DNA from: Nemertoderma westbladi
Lineage: Eukaryota; Xenacoelomorpha; Nemertodermatida; Nemertodermatidae
Assembly (NCBI GenBank): GCA_032718475.1
Contig: JAUCBJ010000155.1
Location: 1 to 40,217, forward strand
Direction of reading: 5' to 3'
DNA length: 40,217 nt
Positions 29,601 through 39,700 of this stretch are shown piece after piece; the first letter of the stretch is position 1; the number at the start of each line of letters is the position of its first letter. The notes under the pieces were generated by a model. It had not been told where the DNA came from. It did not search any database and saw only the letters and a program-made list of their open reading frames with translations. A program made the translations under genes and the position numbers.

Positions 29601-32012
29601 ACACATTTATTTAACAAGGTAAAGGCTGGTAGGCTTACTCACACATTTATTTAACAAAGGCTGGTAGGCTTACTCACCCATTTATTTAACAAAGGCTGGT
29701 AGACTTACTCACACATTTATTTAACAAAGGCTGGTAGGCTTACTCACACATTTATTTAACAAGGTAAAGTCTGGTAGGCTTACTCACACATTTATTTAAC
29801 AAAGGCTGGTAGGCTTACTCACACATTTATTTAACAAGCTGGTAGGCTTACTCGCACATTTATTTAACAAAGGCTGGTAGGCTTACTCGCACATTTATTT
29901 AACAAAGGCTGGTAGGCTTACTCGCACATTTATTTAACAAAGGCTGGTAGGCTTACTCACACATTTATTTAACAAAGGCTGGTAGGCTTACTCAAACATT
30001 TATTTAACAAAGGCTGGTAGGCTTACTCACACATTTATTTAATAAAGGCTGCTGGTAGGCTTACTCACACATTTATTTAACAAAGGCTGGTAGACTTACT
30101 CACACATTTATTTAACAAAGGCTGGTAGGCTTACTCACACATTTATTTAACAAAGGCTGGTAGGCTTACTCGCACATTTATTTAACAAGGTAGGTAGGCT
30201 TACTCACATATTTATTTAACATGCTGGTAGGCTTACTCACACATTTATTTAACAAAGGCTGGTAGGCTTACTCGCACATTTATTTAACAAAGGCTGGTAG
30301 GCTTACTCGCACATTTATTTAACAAAGGCTGGTAGGCTTACTCACACATTTATTTAACAAAGGCTGGTAGGCTTACTCACACATTTATTTAACAAGGTAA
30401 AGGCTGGTAGGCTTACTCACACATTTATTTAACAAAGGCTGGTAGGCTTACTCACACATTTATTTAACAAAGGCTGGTAGACTTACTCACACATTTATTT
30501 AACAAAGGCTGGTAGGCTTACTCACACATTTAACAAAGGCTGGTAGGCTTACTCACACATTTATTTAACAAAGGCGGGTAGGCTTACTCACACATTTATT
30601 TAACAAAGGCTGGTAGGCTTACTCGCACATTTATTTAACAAAGGCTGGTAGGCTTACTCGCAGATTTATTTAACAAAGGCTGGTAGGCTTACTCGCACAT
30701 TTATTTAACAAAGGCTGCTAGGCTTACTCATACATTTATTTAACAAAGGCTGGTAGGCTTACTCACACATTTATTTAACAAAGGCTGGTAGGCTTACTCA
30801 CACATTTATTTAACAAAGGCTGGTAGGCTTACTCACACATTTATTTAACAAAGGCTGCTAGGCTTACTCACACATTTATTTAACAAAGGCTGGTAGGCTT
30901 ACTCACACATTTATTTAACAAAGGCTGGTAGGCTTACTCACACATTTATTTAACAAAGGCTGCTAGGCTTACTCACACATTTATTTAACAAAGGCTGGTA
31001 GGCATACTCACACATTTATTTAACAAAGGCTGGTAGGCTTACTCACACATTTATTTAACAAAGGCTGGTAGGCTTACTCACACATTTATTTAACAAGGTA
31101 AAGGCTGGTAGGCTTACTCACACATTTATTTAACAAAGGCTGGTAGGCTTACTCACACATTTATTTAACAAAGGCTGGTAGGCTTACTCACACATTTATT
31201 TAACAAGGTAAAGGCTGGTAGGCTTACTCACACATTTATTTAACAAAGGCTGGTAGACTTACTCACACATTTATTTAACAAAGGCTGGTAGGCTTACTCA
31301 CACATTTATTTAACAAAGGCTGGTAGACTTACTCACACGTTTATTTAACAAAGGCTGGTAGGCTTACTCACACATTTATTTAACAAAGGCTGGTAGGCTT
31401 ACTCACACATTTATTTAACAAAGGCTGGTAGGCTTACTCACACATTTATTTAACAAAGGATGGTAGGCTTACTCACACATTTATTTAACAAGGTAGGTAG
31501 GCTTACTCACACATTTATTTAAAAAAGGCTGGTAGGCTTACTCACACATTTATTTAACAAAGGCTGGTAGGCTTACTCACACATTTATTTAATAAGGTTG
31601 GTAGGCTTACTCACACATTTATTTAACAAGGCTGGTAGGCTTACTCACACATTTATTTAACGAAGGCTGGTAGGCTTACTCACACATTTATTTAACAAAG
31701 GCTGGTAGGATTACTCACACATTTATTTAACAAGGCTGGTAGGCTTACTCACACATTTATTTAACAAAGGCAGGTAGGCTTACTCGCACATTTATTTAAC
31801 AAAGGATGGTAGGCTTACTCACACATTTATTTAACAAGCTGGTAGGCTTACTCACACATTTATTTAACAAGGTTGGAAGGCTTACTCGCACATTTATTTA
31901 ACAAAGGCTGGTAGGCTTACTCACACATTTATTTAACAAAGGCTGGTAGGCTTACTCACACATTTATTTAACAAGGCTGGTAGGCTTACTCACACAATTA
32001 TTTAACAATGGC
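26612..32012. repeat. 35-bp minisatellite array, ~150 copies, 5.4 kb
   Basis: Head-to-tail copies of a 35-bp unit (GGCTGGTAGGCTTACTCACA followed by CATTTATTTAACAAA) fill 5.4 kb. Variants include CGCATTT for CACATTT, TAGACTTAC for TAGGCTTAC, GGCTGCTAGG, a length class with AAGGTAAAGG inserted, and short forms with AAGGCTGG or AAGCTGG. All copies face the same way. There are no spacers. The first copy begins about 100 bp outside the FReD exon, so on the minus strand the array occupies that gene's intron. Homogeneity is high, pointing to ongoing unequal exchange. Confidence 0.97.
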
Positions 32013-33156
32013 TTTGATGGATCAAGTGGGGGTCTTTTGGTTGTAGTTAGGTCTACATACTCATTTATCTTTGGTGGAATAATTAATTAATTAATTAATT
32101 AATCTAAATTATTTAGAAAAAGTGACTTTTATATATTATTATTATTATCGTGTAATTTGATGAACTCTGTAGTTTCATTCATTGTCTTTAATCAAATAGA
32201 ATTGATATTAATGGAGTAAAACGTGCACCGCACAATAAAATCTGACAGTTATATATAGTAGGTTAGTTATAGTTACATAGAGAAATGGCGATACATAATA
32301 AACAATTATTGTACATATTATTACACGAGAAGCTGGTTACTAATATCCCATTAATTAGGTCAGGTAAATTACCGTTGTTGTAATAAAATAAGTCATAGAG
32401 GTATAAAAAGCATCGATGATGAGTACATAAACCTGTATTTTAGTAGTAGAAATAAAGAAAACTGCACCAATCGCCATCATTAAAATAACCACATATCGGT
32501 GTCATATAAGTATAGATAGTGATGGTAAGGTTATAGATAACGCATTGACGGCATATATTGTGTATGTATGGGGAAAGTCAAACATTAGTACGGTGCCACA
32601 AATAATATATTAGTCCCACGGTATTAATTCATTCATTCATTTCTTTTAATCAAGTAAAATCGATATAGCACAGATTATTGGGTCATAAAATATATACAGG
32701 GATTACACAAAAGCAGCAATAAAATACGTGACGCAACATAGATAAAATCAATGTGAACTTTACAAACTTTGGAATAAAACAGTGTTCAGTTTGAAATAAA
32801 GGCTGTACATGTTATAAATTCATAGGTGTAGTCGTTCGTGATAATTGTACAACGTAATTAATATTCCGAGAGATGTGTTCTAAGCGGTAAATCACAAAAT
32901 ACTACAGCGGGTCCAAGGTCAAAGGTCAATCACCCCAGCAACAGTCAGTTTAGAGGTCTCCATGATCTAAGTGCAAGTACGCGAGCGAGACGTAGAAAAG
33001 ATCAGCATATGGTGCAAGCTACGTGCTTCCCACCTTTCCCTTGGATGTAATTAAGGTTACAGCCCGTAGGAGCTCCGGTGGAACCCGGTGAAATGCTCAG
33101 CAATGCCGAGATGAGGTCAGTGAAATGCTATTTAGATCCCGTGCTGTGATGGTAAC
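32013..33156. other. LINE 3' untranslated region and flank
   Basis: No gene. By position this holds the 3' untranslated region of the minus-strand LINE. A (TTAA)n run at 32079-32103 may be the microsatellite-like 3' tail that many CR1/L2-type elements carry, which would put the element end there. The segment between that run and the satellite is unassigned. A perfect AGGTCA-A-AGGTCA direct repeat occurs at 32916-32928. Confidence 0.45.
32079..32103. repeat. (AATT)n microsatellite, possible LINE 3' tail
   Basis: About six AATT units in 25 bp. It is on the 3' side of the minus-strand LINE, close to the end of the 35-bp array. Short-repeat 3' tails instead of poly(A) are common in CR1/L2-like elements, but no target duplication was found to prove the boundary. 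Confidence 0.6.
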
Positions 33157-36100
33157 TCAGACGATATTGAAGTATTGAGTAATCCTATTGTGTTTGTCTT
33201 TGAATGATATGTTCTTGAGATTGTAACATTCCTCGATGTACCTGGCATTAATGCATTCGATGGTCGTGAGGGTTCCCAATTTAATTCTCGCTTTCAATTC
33301 TTTAACACCATAGCTGTGTTGTAGAAGGGAACTTAAACTTGGCATTGCGAACTCTAGATTGCAGCGGTTGTACAAACTACCAATACCTACGTATCTCTTC
33401 ATAGTGTCCATAGTGTTGATTTGCAGCATATTGCGAAGGTTGTACTGTAGATTTGGATTAAGACAGGATGTTAGTCGACATAAAATTCCGATACAGGATG
33501 TAAAGGCATCGAAAGCAAGTGGTTGGCACCCCATTAAGCTGTATATCACCTGATTCGAAGCGTATGTTCCAAGATGGAGTAGGCCCCTTAGTGTTTTCCG
33601 GTAATAAATCTCAAGTTTCTCAATCTCGGTCTTTGTTAAGCGCCCTATCAGGAATTTTGCGTTGTATAGTATTATAGGGAGTGCAACAGACCTCCACAGG
33701 TGAGCGAGAGTAGTGGTATTGAGCCACCTGACGGTCCATGCGTTCCGGTGAAAAGATTCAGAGGCCATGGCGATTAGACGGATACACTCAGCGAGAGGAT
33801 TGGGTCGCCAGAATTCTAGCTTGTATCCAAGGAATAGTAGCATAGATTGCCCTGGTATGAGTGTGTTCTTAATAGTGATGAAGGTAGGGATGCTGACGTT
33901 ACTAACGTTGGTTTTGCTGGGGGCACAGTAAGTCCATTTAGTTTTACTACTCGCAATATCCAGATGTATATTCCGCAGATTGTCGATGATGATGGATAGG
34001 ATTCTTTCGAGGTCCTCTGGATTTCTTGCCAGCACTAATATGTCGTCGGCGTACGCAATAATATCCATCCAATTGCTCCCAGCTGTATGTTTGTACCCAG
34101 CAGAGTCCAGTGCGTGAAAGACGTCACTCAGATAAAAGTTGAATAAGACTGGCGAGATGTTGGATCCTTGTTTGACACCCTTCAGTATAGGTATACCTGA
34201 GCAGCTGATCTCATCACCAAATTTAAGAAACACCAACGTTTTACTGTAGTATCTAAGCAGTGAGAGGCACGTGTGAGGGTTGATGTAACGGCTTAATTTC
34301 TGGAATAAAATAAGATGATCCACGTTGTCGAATGCCGACGCTATATCAACTTGACAGAGAAAAACGGGCAGACCACGCTGTCTTTGGAGTTCCAGACATT
34401 CCAGTAGGGAGGAGATTATGACGTCGGAACCAAGCTTCTTCTGGTATGCAAGTTGAGATGGATGAGATAAGATCTGGGTTGATAGGAACTCGTTCAGAAT
34501 CAGGGATTCATAGACTTTAGCCAACAGATTGACTGTCGCAATTGGTCGGTAGGACGATGCTAGAAGTGGGTCCCGCAACTTTCCCTTGTGGATATTAGTG
34601 ATAATGGTGAGACCGAAGGTGTCAGGTACGTTTCCTAATCTGAAACACGCGTTGATGACATCACTGAGAATTGGACAGATCAGGTCCGGGTCAAGGTTAT
34701 TAACATGTTCAATAACTAGAGAATGAAGATCAGGTGATTTACCCAGGGACAAAGCTTTGACTGCTCTTTGTATAGCTGCAGGGGAAATTATAGGAGCCGC
34801 CGTGGTCTTGCATTGCTTCTCCAGGTCCTGAACGAGTTGCTCGATAGATGTGCTGTCGGATATGTTGCTAGTATTTAAGAAGTTATCTCTAATTTTGTTT
34901 TGAACCGCAGATGGAATAGTTTGGGAATTCTTAGGGTTGAAGGACCGCCAGAATTGCTTAGGGTTAGTCCTAAGTATGCCCGCCTTAGAATTTACTTGGT
35001 TTGCGACCAGATTCTTGGACAGCCAGTTTCTTGTGCGCCGTAGGGATCTCTTTGAATCTTTATATGCACTCCCTATTTCGCTGTCCGCTGGCTTTCCCTC
35101 TTTTGCCCAGACTTTATATAACTTCCTAGTAGTTAGGGATAGCAGATGCAGGGGCCCCGACCGAATTCTGAGGTTCTTAGTTAGTTTGCGGCGTTTTGCA
35201 ATAGGTATTTCCCTGACAGCGGCATCATAAAGTATACCCTGCAGTTGGTTAACTATACAGTCCAGATCTTCGTAGGTCCAATGTAATGGATGAGTATAAG
35301 TGGGTGACAATTTATCGAGCTTCTGTATTTCAGACTCCACAGTTTTGTTGTATTCAGCCAGCTGTTCGGTGGTGGCTCTATTCCAGGCAAACCTCACCGT
35401 GCGTGTGTGATGGACTGTTGGTGTACGTTTCGGGCTCGCGCTGCCCTGAAGTGGGAACATGAAGTTTGAGGATACGGGAACATGATCTGACAGGTTCAAT
35501 GGGTTTACGTCCATAACCAGCCCATTGCTGAAAAATGAGGCTCCTGTGGGTGAGGTAATTACATGGTCAATGTAGGAGTTCCCCCAGTGCCCTCGATATG
35601 TGGTCGTTGGACCACCTGTCTTTTCAATGGTGTCCACTACATGTAGACCATTTTCCAGAATGAAGTCATTTAGTCGCAGACCTCGTGGTGTGGCTGAAGT
35701 CCGAGAGAAGCGTGGACCTTGAAGGGGGCCAAAGTCGGCGTTAGTATCAGCTAAGATAATGGGAATTGCGTCATTGTGGCTCAGGATGGTAGCAGATAGT
35801 CTACCGAGAAAGTCTTCAAAGTAACTGATATCTTTGCCAGCATCAGGCGCGTAGCATGAAAGAATCAGAAGGGGTGTTCTGTAGCCAGTAATATGAGCCC
35901 TGACACCCACTATGTTGTCACCAGATACCACTACAGTAGCGTCATGAAACTTTCCCCTCCTGAACCATAGACCGACACCACCAGCACCACGCACTCTATT
36001 GGGATTGTTCATTAAGGAGCTAACTGTATGTACACATTTAAAATCACGATTGAAGTCAGATAGGAGTTCTTTGCTTTCAATTGCGTCCAACCAGTGTTCC

Positions 36101-36327
36101 TGTAAGCCGAGTACATCACAAGAGGACAGTAGGTTGGTAACATAATCACTGTTTGCACTGAATCCATGACAATTAAAAGTGACAGTACGTAAGTCTATAT
36201 GGGCAGGGGAAGTATACCGATGCTGCTGGGGTGTATCATCCGTGTTAAATCCTAGTCCGACCAAGATTATGGCCAGCTGAGTGGGTGTGACTCGACTCAG
36301 ACCAATGATCATTCCTTGACTGCGCAC
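33157..36327 (-). CDS. LINE ORF2: APE endonuclease and reverse transcriptase
   Basis: 1056 codons without a break. APE endonuclease: TFNCHGFSAN (about 50), GLQEHWL (about 75), ILADTNADFG (about 190), YIDHVIT (about 255) and SDHVPVSS (about 280). Reverse transcriptase: PIATVNLLAKVYE, QVDIASAFDNVDH (about 657, first catalytic Asp), GVKQGSNISPVLFN, AYADDILVLA (about 757, catalytic Asp pair) and LFLGYKLE. A C-terminal region after RT contains KLEIYYRKTLRGLL. No RNase H was seen. The protein nicks the target and primes reverse transcription there. The 1056 codons are opened by a GTG; the first ATG in frame is at 36312. The start overlaps the end of the shifted ORF1 segment by about 80 bases, a normal LINE arrangement. 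All key catalytic residues that I can check are present. Confidence 0.92.
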   Translation of the reverse strand: MRSQGMIIGLSRVTPTQLAIILVGLGFNTDDTPQQHRYTSPAHIDLRTVTFNCHGFSANSDYVTNLLSSCDVLGLQEHWLDAIESKELLSDFNRDFKCVHTVSSLMNNPNRVRGAGGVGLWFRRGKFHDATVVVSGDNIVGVRAHITGYRTPLLILSCYAPDAGKDISYFEDFLGRLSATILSHNDAIPIILADTNADFGPLQGPRFSRTSATPRGLRLNDFILENGLHVVDTIEKTGGPTTTYRGHWGNSYIDHVITSPTGASFFSNGLVMDVNPLNLSDHVPVSSNFMFPLQGSASPKRTPTVHHTRTVRFAWNRATTEQLAEYNKTVESEIQKLDKLSPTYTHPLHWTYEDLDCIVNQLQGILYDAAVREIPIAKRRKLTKNLRIRSGPLHLLSLTTRKLYKVWAKEGKPADSEIGSAYKDSKRSLRRTRNWLSKNLVANQVNSKAGILRTNPKQFWRSFNPKNSQTIPSAVQNKIRDNFLNTSNISDSTSIEQLVQDLEKQCKTTAAPIISPAAIQRAVKALSLGKSPDLHSLVIEHVNNLDPDLICPILSDVINACFRLGNVPDTFGLTIITNIHKGKLRDPLLASSYRPIATVNLLAKVYESLILNEFLSTQILSHPSQLAYQKKLGSDVIISSLLECLELQRQRGLPVFLCQVDIASAFDNVDHLILFQKLSRYINPHTCLSLLRYYSKTLVFLKFGDEISCSGIPILKGVKQGSNISPVLFNFYLSDVFHALDSAGYKHTAGSNWMDIIAYADDILVLARNPEDLERILSIIIDNLRNIHLDIASSKTKWTYCAPSKTNVSNVSIPTFITIKNTLIPGQSMLLFLGYKLEFWRPNPLAECIRLIAMASESFHRNAWTVRWLNTTTLAHLWRSVALPIILYNAKFLIGRLTKTEIEKLEIYYRKTLRGLLHLGTYASNQVIYSLMGCQPLAFDAFTSCIGILCRLTSCLNPNLQYNLRNMLQINTMDTMKRYVGIGSLYNRCNLEFAMPSLSSLLQHSYGVKELKARIKLGTLTTIECINARYIEECYNLKNISFKDKHNRITQYFNIV

Positions 36328-36712
36328 CGACTCGGGACTTCAAATTGCCAGCAGTCAACTTATTGTACCATTCCTGACAATAAATCCCATTAGGCCAGAA
36401 CCCATCAGAACATAGAGTGTCCTTCATGTTGCTATCCACTGTGATCCTCATAGAACACGAGCCCCCATTGTTTCTGGTTGTAATGCGGTAGAAACTAACG
36501 TTTTGTCCCTTAAGATACCATGCAACATCATGTTCAGTATACTGCGTGCTCAGCCCCTCAATAAATAAATATGCGTACTCACTATCCCTCGAGACTGCAG
36601 GTTCTGATCGTCTCACTGGCTTGTAATTCTTATTGTCATGTCGATCTTTAGCTCCGTGCCGGTGGTACTCACTTATGTGCGGTTGGTACTGACGGTCACT
36701 TACACCAGACGA
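36245..36712 (-). CDS. ORF1 C-terminal domain in a shifted frame
   Basis: Open from just after a TAG at 36713-36715 to a stop at 36245, with no ATG near its beginning. It contains EYAYLFIEGLSTQYTEHDV, FYRITTRNNGGSCSMRITV and DGFWPNGIYCQEWY. A strand-rich module ending in F/I-W-P-x-G-(I/V) plus a Cys/Arg-rich tail is common at the C-terminus of ORF1 or the N-terminus of ORF2 in invertebrate CR1-like LINEs, and resembles an RRM-like RNA-binding fold. It overlaps the end of the larger ORF1 frame by about a dozen bases in the -1 frame. A single indel in this copy, reinitiation after the ORF1 stop, or frameshifting would all explain it. Confidence 0.65.
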   Translation of the reverse strand, partial: SSGVSDRQYQPHISEYHRHGAKDRHDNKNYKPVRRSEPAVSRDSEYAYLFIEGLSTQYTEHDVAWYLKGQNVSFYRITTRNNGGSCSMRITVDSNMKDTLCSDGFWPNGIYCQEWYNKLTAGNLKSRVGAQSRNDHWSESSHTHSAGHNLGRTRI

Positions 36713-39700
36713 CTAGAATTGTTAGTTCTGGGTTGGCTCCCACGTGATCCTGGTCTGTATGATGTACGGTAGTGTTTAGTCTGTCCACTGCGTATAGGAC
36801 CTCCATTAGTCTGTGTTTGACAATAGGAGGTCGGTCTCAATGGTTCTGATCCAGGATAAGAGTTGGATTCACCTGTGACAATGGGATTTGTGAGGTATGC
36901 AGATGCAGTTGCGGTATTGGAAGCATTTGTGTGTTCATGTTCCAGTATTCCATAATAGTTATTTGTATGAGCTGAGGTAGCAGCAGCAGGCATGTGTGTC
37001 TTACCTGATTTCAAAGTGTGTTTCGGAGATGGAATCCTCCATTCACCCTGACTCGGGGAATCATCATTATCAGACACAGAGGCCATACTAGAGGCCATCC
37101 TATTATGCATGTCAGTTAGATTGTTGAGTGGGGCAGGAGAGCAATAAGCTGAGTCGATAACAGTTAGTTCCATTTCCGTGGTTGATGAGCCAGAAGGTAA
37201 AAAACCTGTTGGCGGACTTACATTGGATGTGTCTCCAACTTCACCAGGTCTCAACTGCGGCCCCCTGTCTCTTACTGGATCATCTCGTTTCGAATGAGGC
37301 TTACCACTGGAGAAACTAAGATTTTCAGCCAGTTTAGCTTCAGTGATCAGACGACTGTGTCTTTCGTGATTCAGTTCCCCTTTGAGTATCCTGATTTCCT
37401 CCCTTAATTGATCGTTTACATTTTCGATTAGGCTAAGTCTTGTCTGTATTGAAGCTACAGATGATATAAGGTCCTGCCTCAACCGTTCTGTAGTAATGTT
37501 CTCATCAGTATTAGGCGCACTAACTTTAAGGCGCTTACGGCATGCCTCGGTCAATGTACCTTCATTAGCAGCGCGTGCAAGTTCGAATATGTCTGTGCAG
37601 TATTCATGGGTGGATGTTCTGGGCCTAAGTTCCAAAGAAACTGTCTGTATCGGTGTCATGAATGCTTTAACCTGCAGAAATAATCTGTCTCTAATGGTTG
37701 AGCGTGTGTCACTATCCAATTGAGTGATGTGCAAGAGGGCCGTCTTCCTTGGCATGCTTGACATTGAAGATAGCCAATATGACCATTTCAAGCCCCCGAG
37801 ATCACCAGGAAGTGATGCATGTGATTGCATTGTTGGTTGTATCCCATCTATCTGATGACTGACTCTGTCCTGTGTTTTGTTTAGGCTAGTTACCCTTGCC
37901 ATATTATGATCTAGAGGAGTTTTACTAGAATATACATTGCTGTCACCAAGTGAATAAGGTTTACAACAACCAGTATCAGCTAATGAGAATGGGTCCACTA
38001 TGTACTGATTCAATATAGTCATCTTAACCCACTCTCTGAGTAAGCTGCTATTGTGATAGAAGGATGATGTGATCTTGTAACGACAATCAAATGCTATTGT
38101 AAAACCGAACAGACATATAAAAGGACCACAGTCGAAGTCATTTTTTTGGCTTGGCACGGGTTGAGGGGCAGTGATAGTCATCCAACGATCAATATACTTA
38201 CTCTTTCTGGACCTATCACTTGGAGAGTTGTCGTCTATGAAGTTCAATATATTGCATAGCTCCCTTGTTGTGTTAGAGGGGTTAAGATGCCCAAGGGAAC
38301 ACATTCTGCGGATTTCCTTGTCCTTTATGTTTGCTACGTGTAGAACGTAATGGTTCTTTGAGCACTCAGGAAAGAGCAGATACTCAGTTTGTGGATGATA
38401 ATAACGCTTGACTATAAACTTGATGGCAGTGCATATGTTATACGGTTCGGCAATGATTGTGATTAGCTGAGATTGAATCGCACCGACCTTGTAAGAAGAG
38501 TCTCTTTCCAAGGTCTGGAGAAAGCTGTCTATGATTGACGTTGAAACGGGCAGTTCGGGACTCAGTGATACGAGATCCTCTTCATCAATGGTGTCTGGAA
38601 AAGTAAGTGTCATGGCTGCCTCAGAGGCAAGGAACTTGCGGGCCTTCTCCCTAGGCGAGCAGAATGGTTCATTCACAGGGGATAGAAGTTCCACTGGAAC
38701 TTCAGTGACACTACAGTCATCATTAATTTTGCACGGGGACATTTGAGCCAATGCTTTGAAAATTTCCATGCTGGGAGTCGCGGGGACTTCGATAATGTCC
38801 AACCCAGTATCCTTATTAATGATTGTTGGCTTTATCTTTTGAGTTTTTTGGGTTTGTTGGTTATATTTCTGTCGCGAGGTCTTCTTGGATTTCTTACCTT
38901 TTGCAGGAATTATAATTGGGTGGTAAGGGTCACCTTTACTCCTTGTTCTTGGTCCAGTGTGTATGATTGTATTACTATTCCTCGAAGGGACTGCTGTGGT
39001 TGTAGTGTTTGGCAATGTGCTGTGTGCATGGTCAATAGGATAACTACTTGTACATGTAGTGGTTTGGGGGGTTGGGGCAGTAGTTGTGAAACCTGTATAT
39101 GTAGAAGTCAGCCTATCAGGGTAGGCTCCCTTTACTACCCATGTGTCCCCCGATAGTTCCTCTAATAACACAGACCCCCCCTTAGTGTTATCAATGTGAC
39201 TACTATGTGTTGGTGATGGTAGTGTGGACCTAATTGTAGGTTGGTTCGCTTTGGCGAAATGACTAAGTTCCACATTGCCTAAAACAACAGTGCAATTACA
39301 ATCACCATTACATACACAAGAAGTGTCAGTTGGGCTACCGGAAGAGATAATAATACCAGTATCAAACCTCACATGCTTCTGTTTCCTCATAGCGCCATGG
39401 GCTGTAGTCTCCCTCGATCCTCCCAGAACCAGGTCATCGGCTGTATGGATGCCCGGGCCTATCTGGTCCAGGTTAGACAGGGAAGAGACAGATACTCCTG
39501 CTTCGAGTTCGATCGCCGCTGAGAAACTCACTGCGGGGTCAGATACACTGAGGATACCCGTTGGCATTACCTTCGGGGGAGGAGTTCCGATTAAACTTGA
39601 CGGAGTAATAGCCGGAGTTCCGGTTAGACTCGATGACATCGCTTTGGAAATCCCGGCCAATCTCGATGGGATAATAGCTGGAGGAGTTCCTGTTAAACTC

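Noticed and set aside
26612-32012. CRISPR-like array
   Set aside because: Repeats are directly contiguous, with no unique spacers, and the context is animal DNA. It is a minisatellite.
36700-36720. Canonical -1 ribosomal frameshift site
   Set aside because: The 12-base overlap has no X-XXY-YYZ slippery heptamer, so programmed frameshifting is not supported by sequence.
38531-39156. Plus-strand open frames of 71 and 137 codons within the LINE ORF1 region
   Set aside because: They are antisense to the recognisable protease-bearing frame and carry no motifs.
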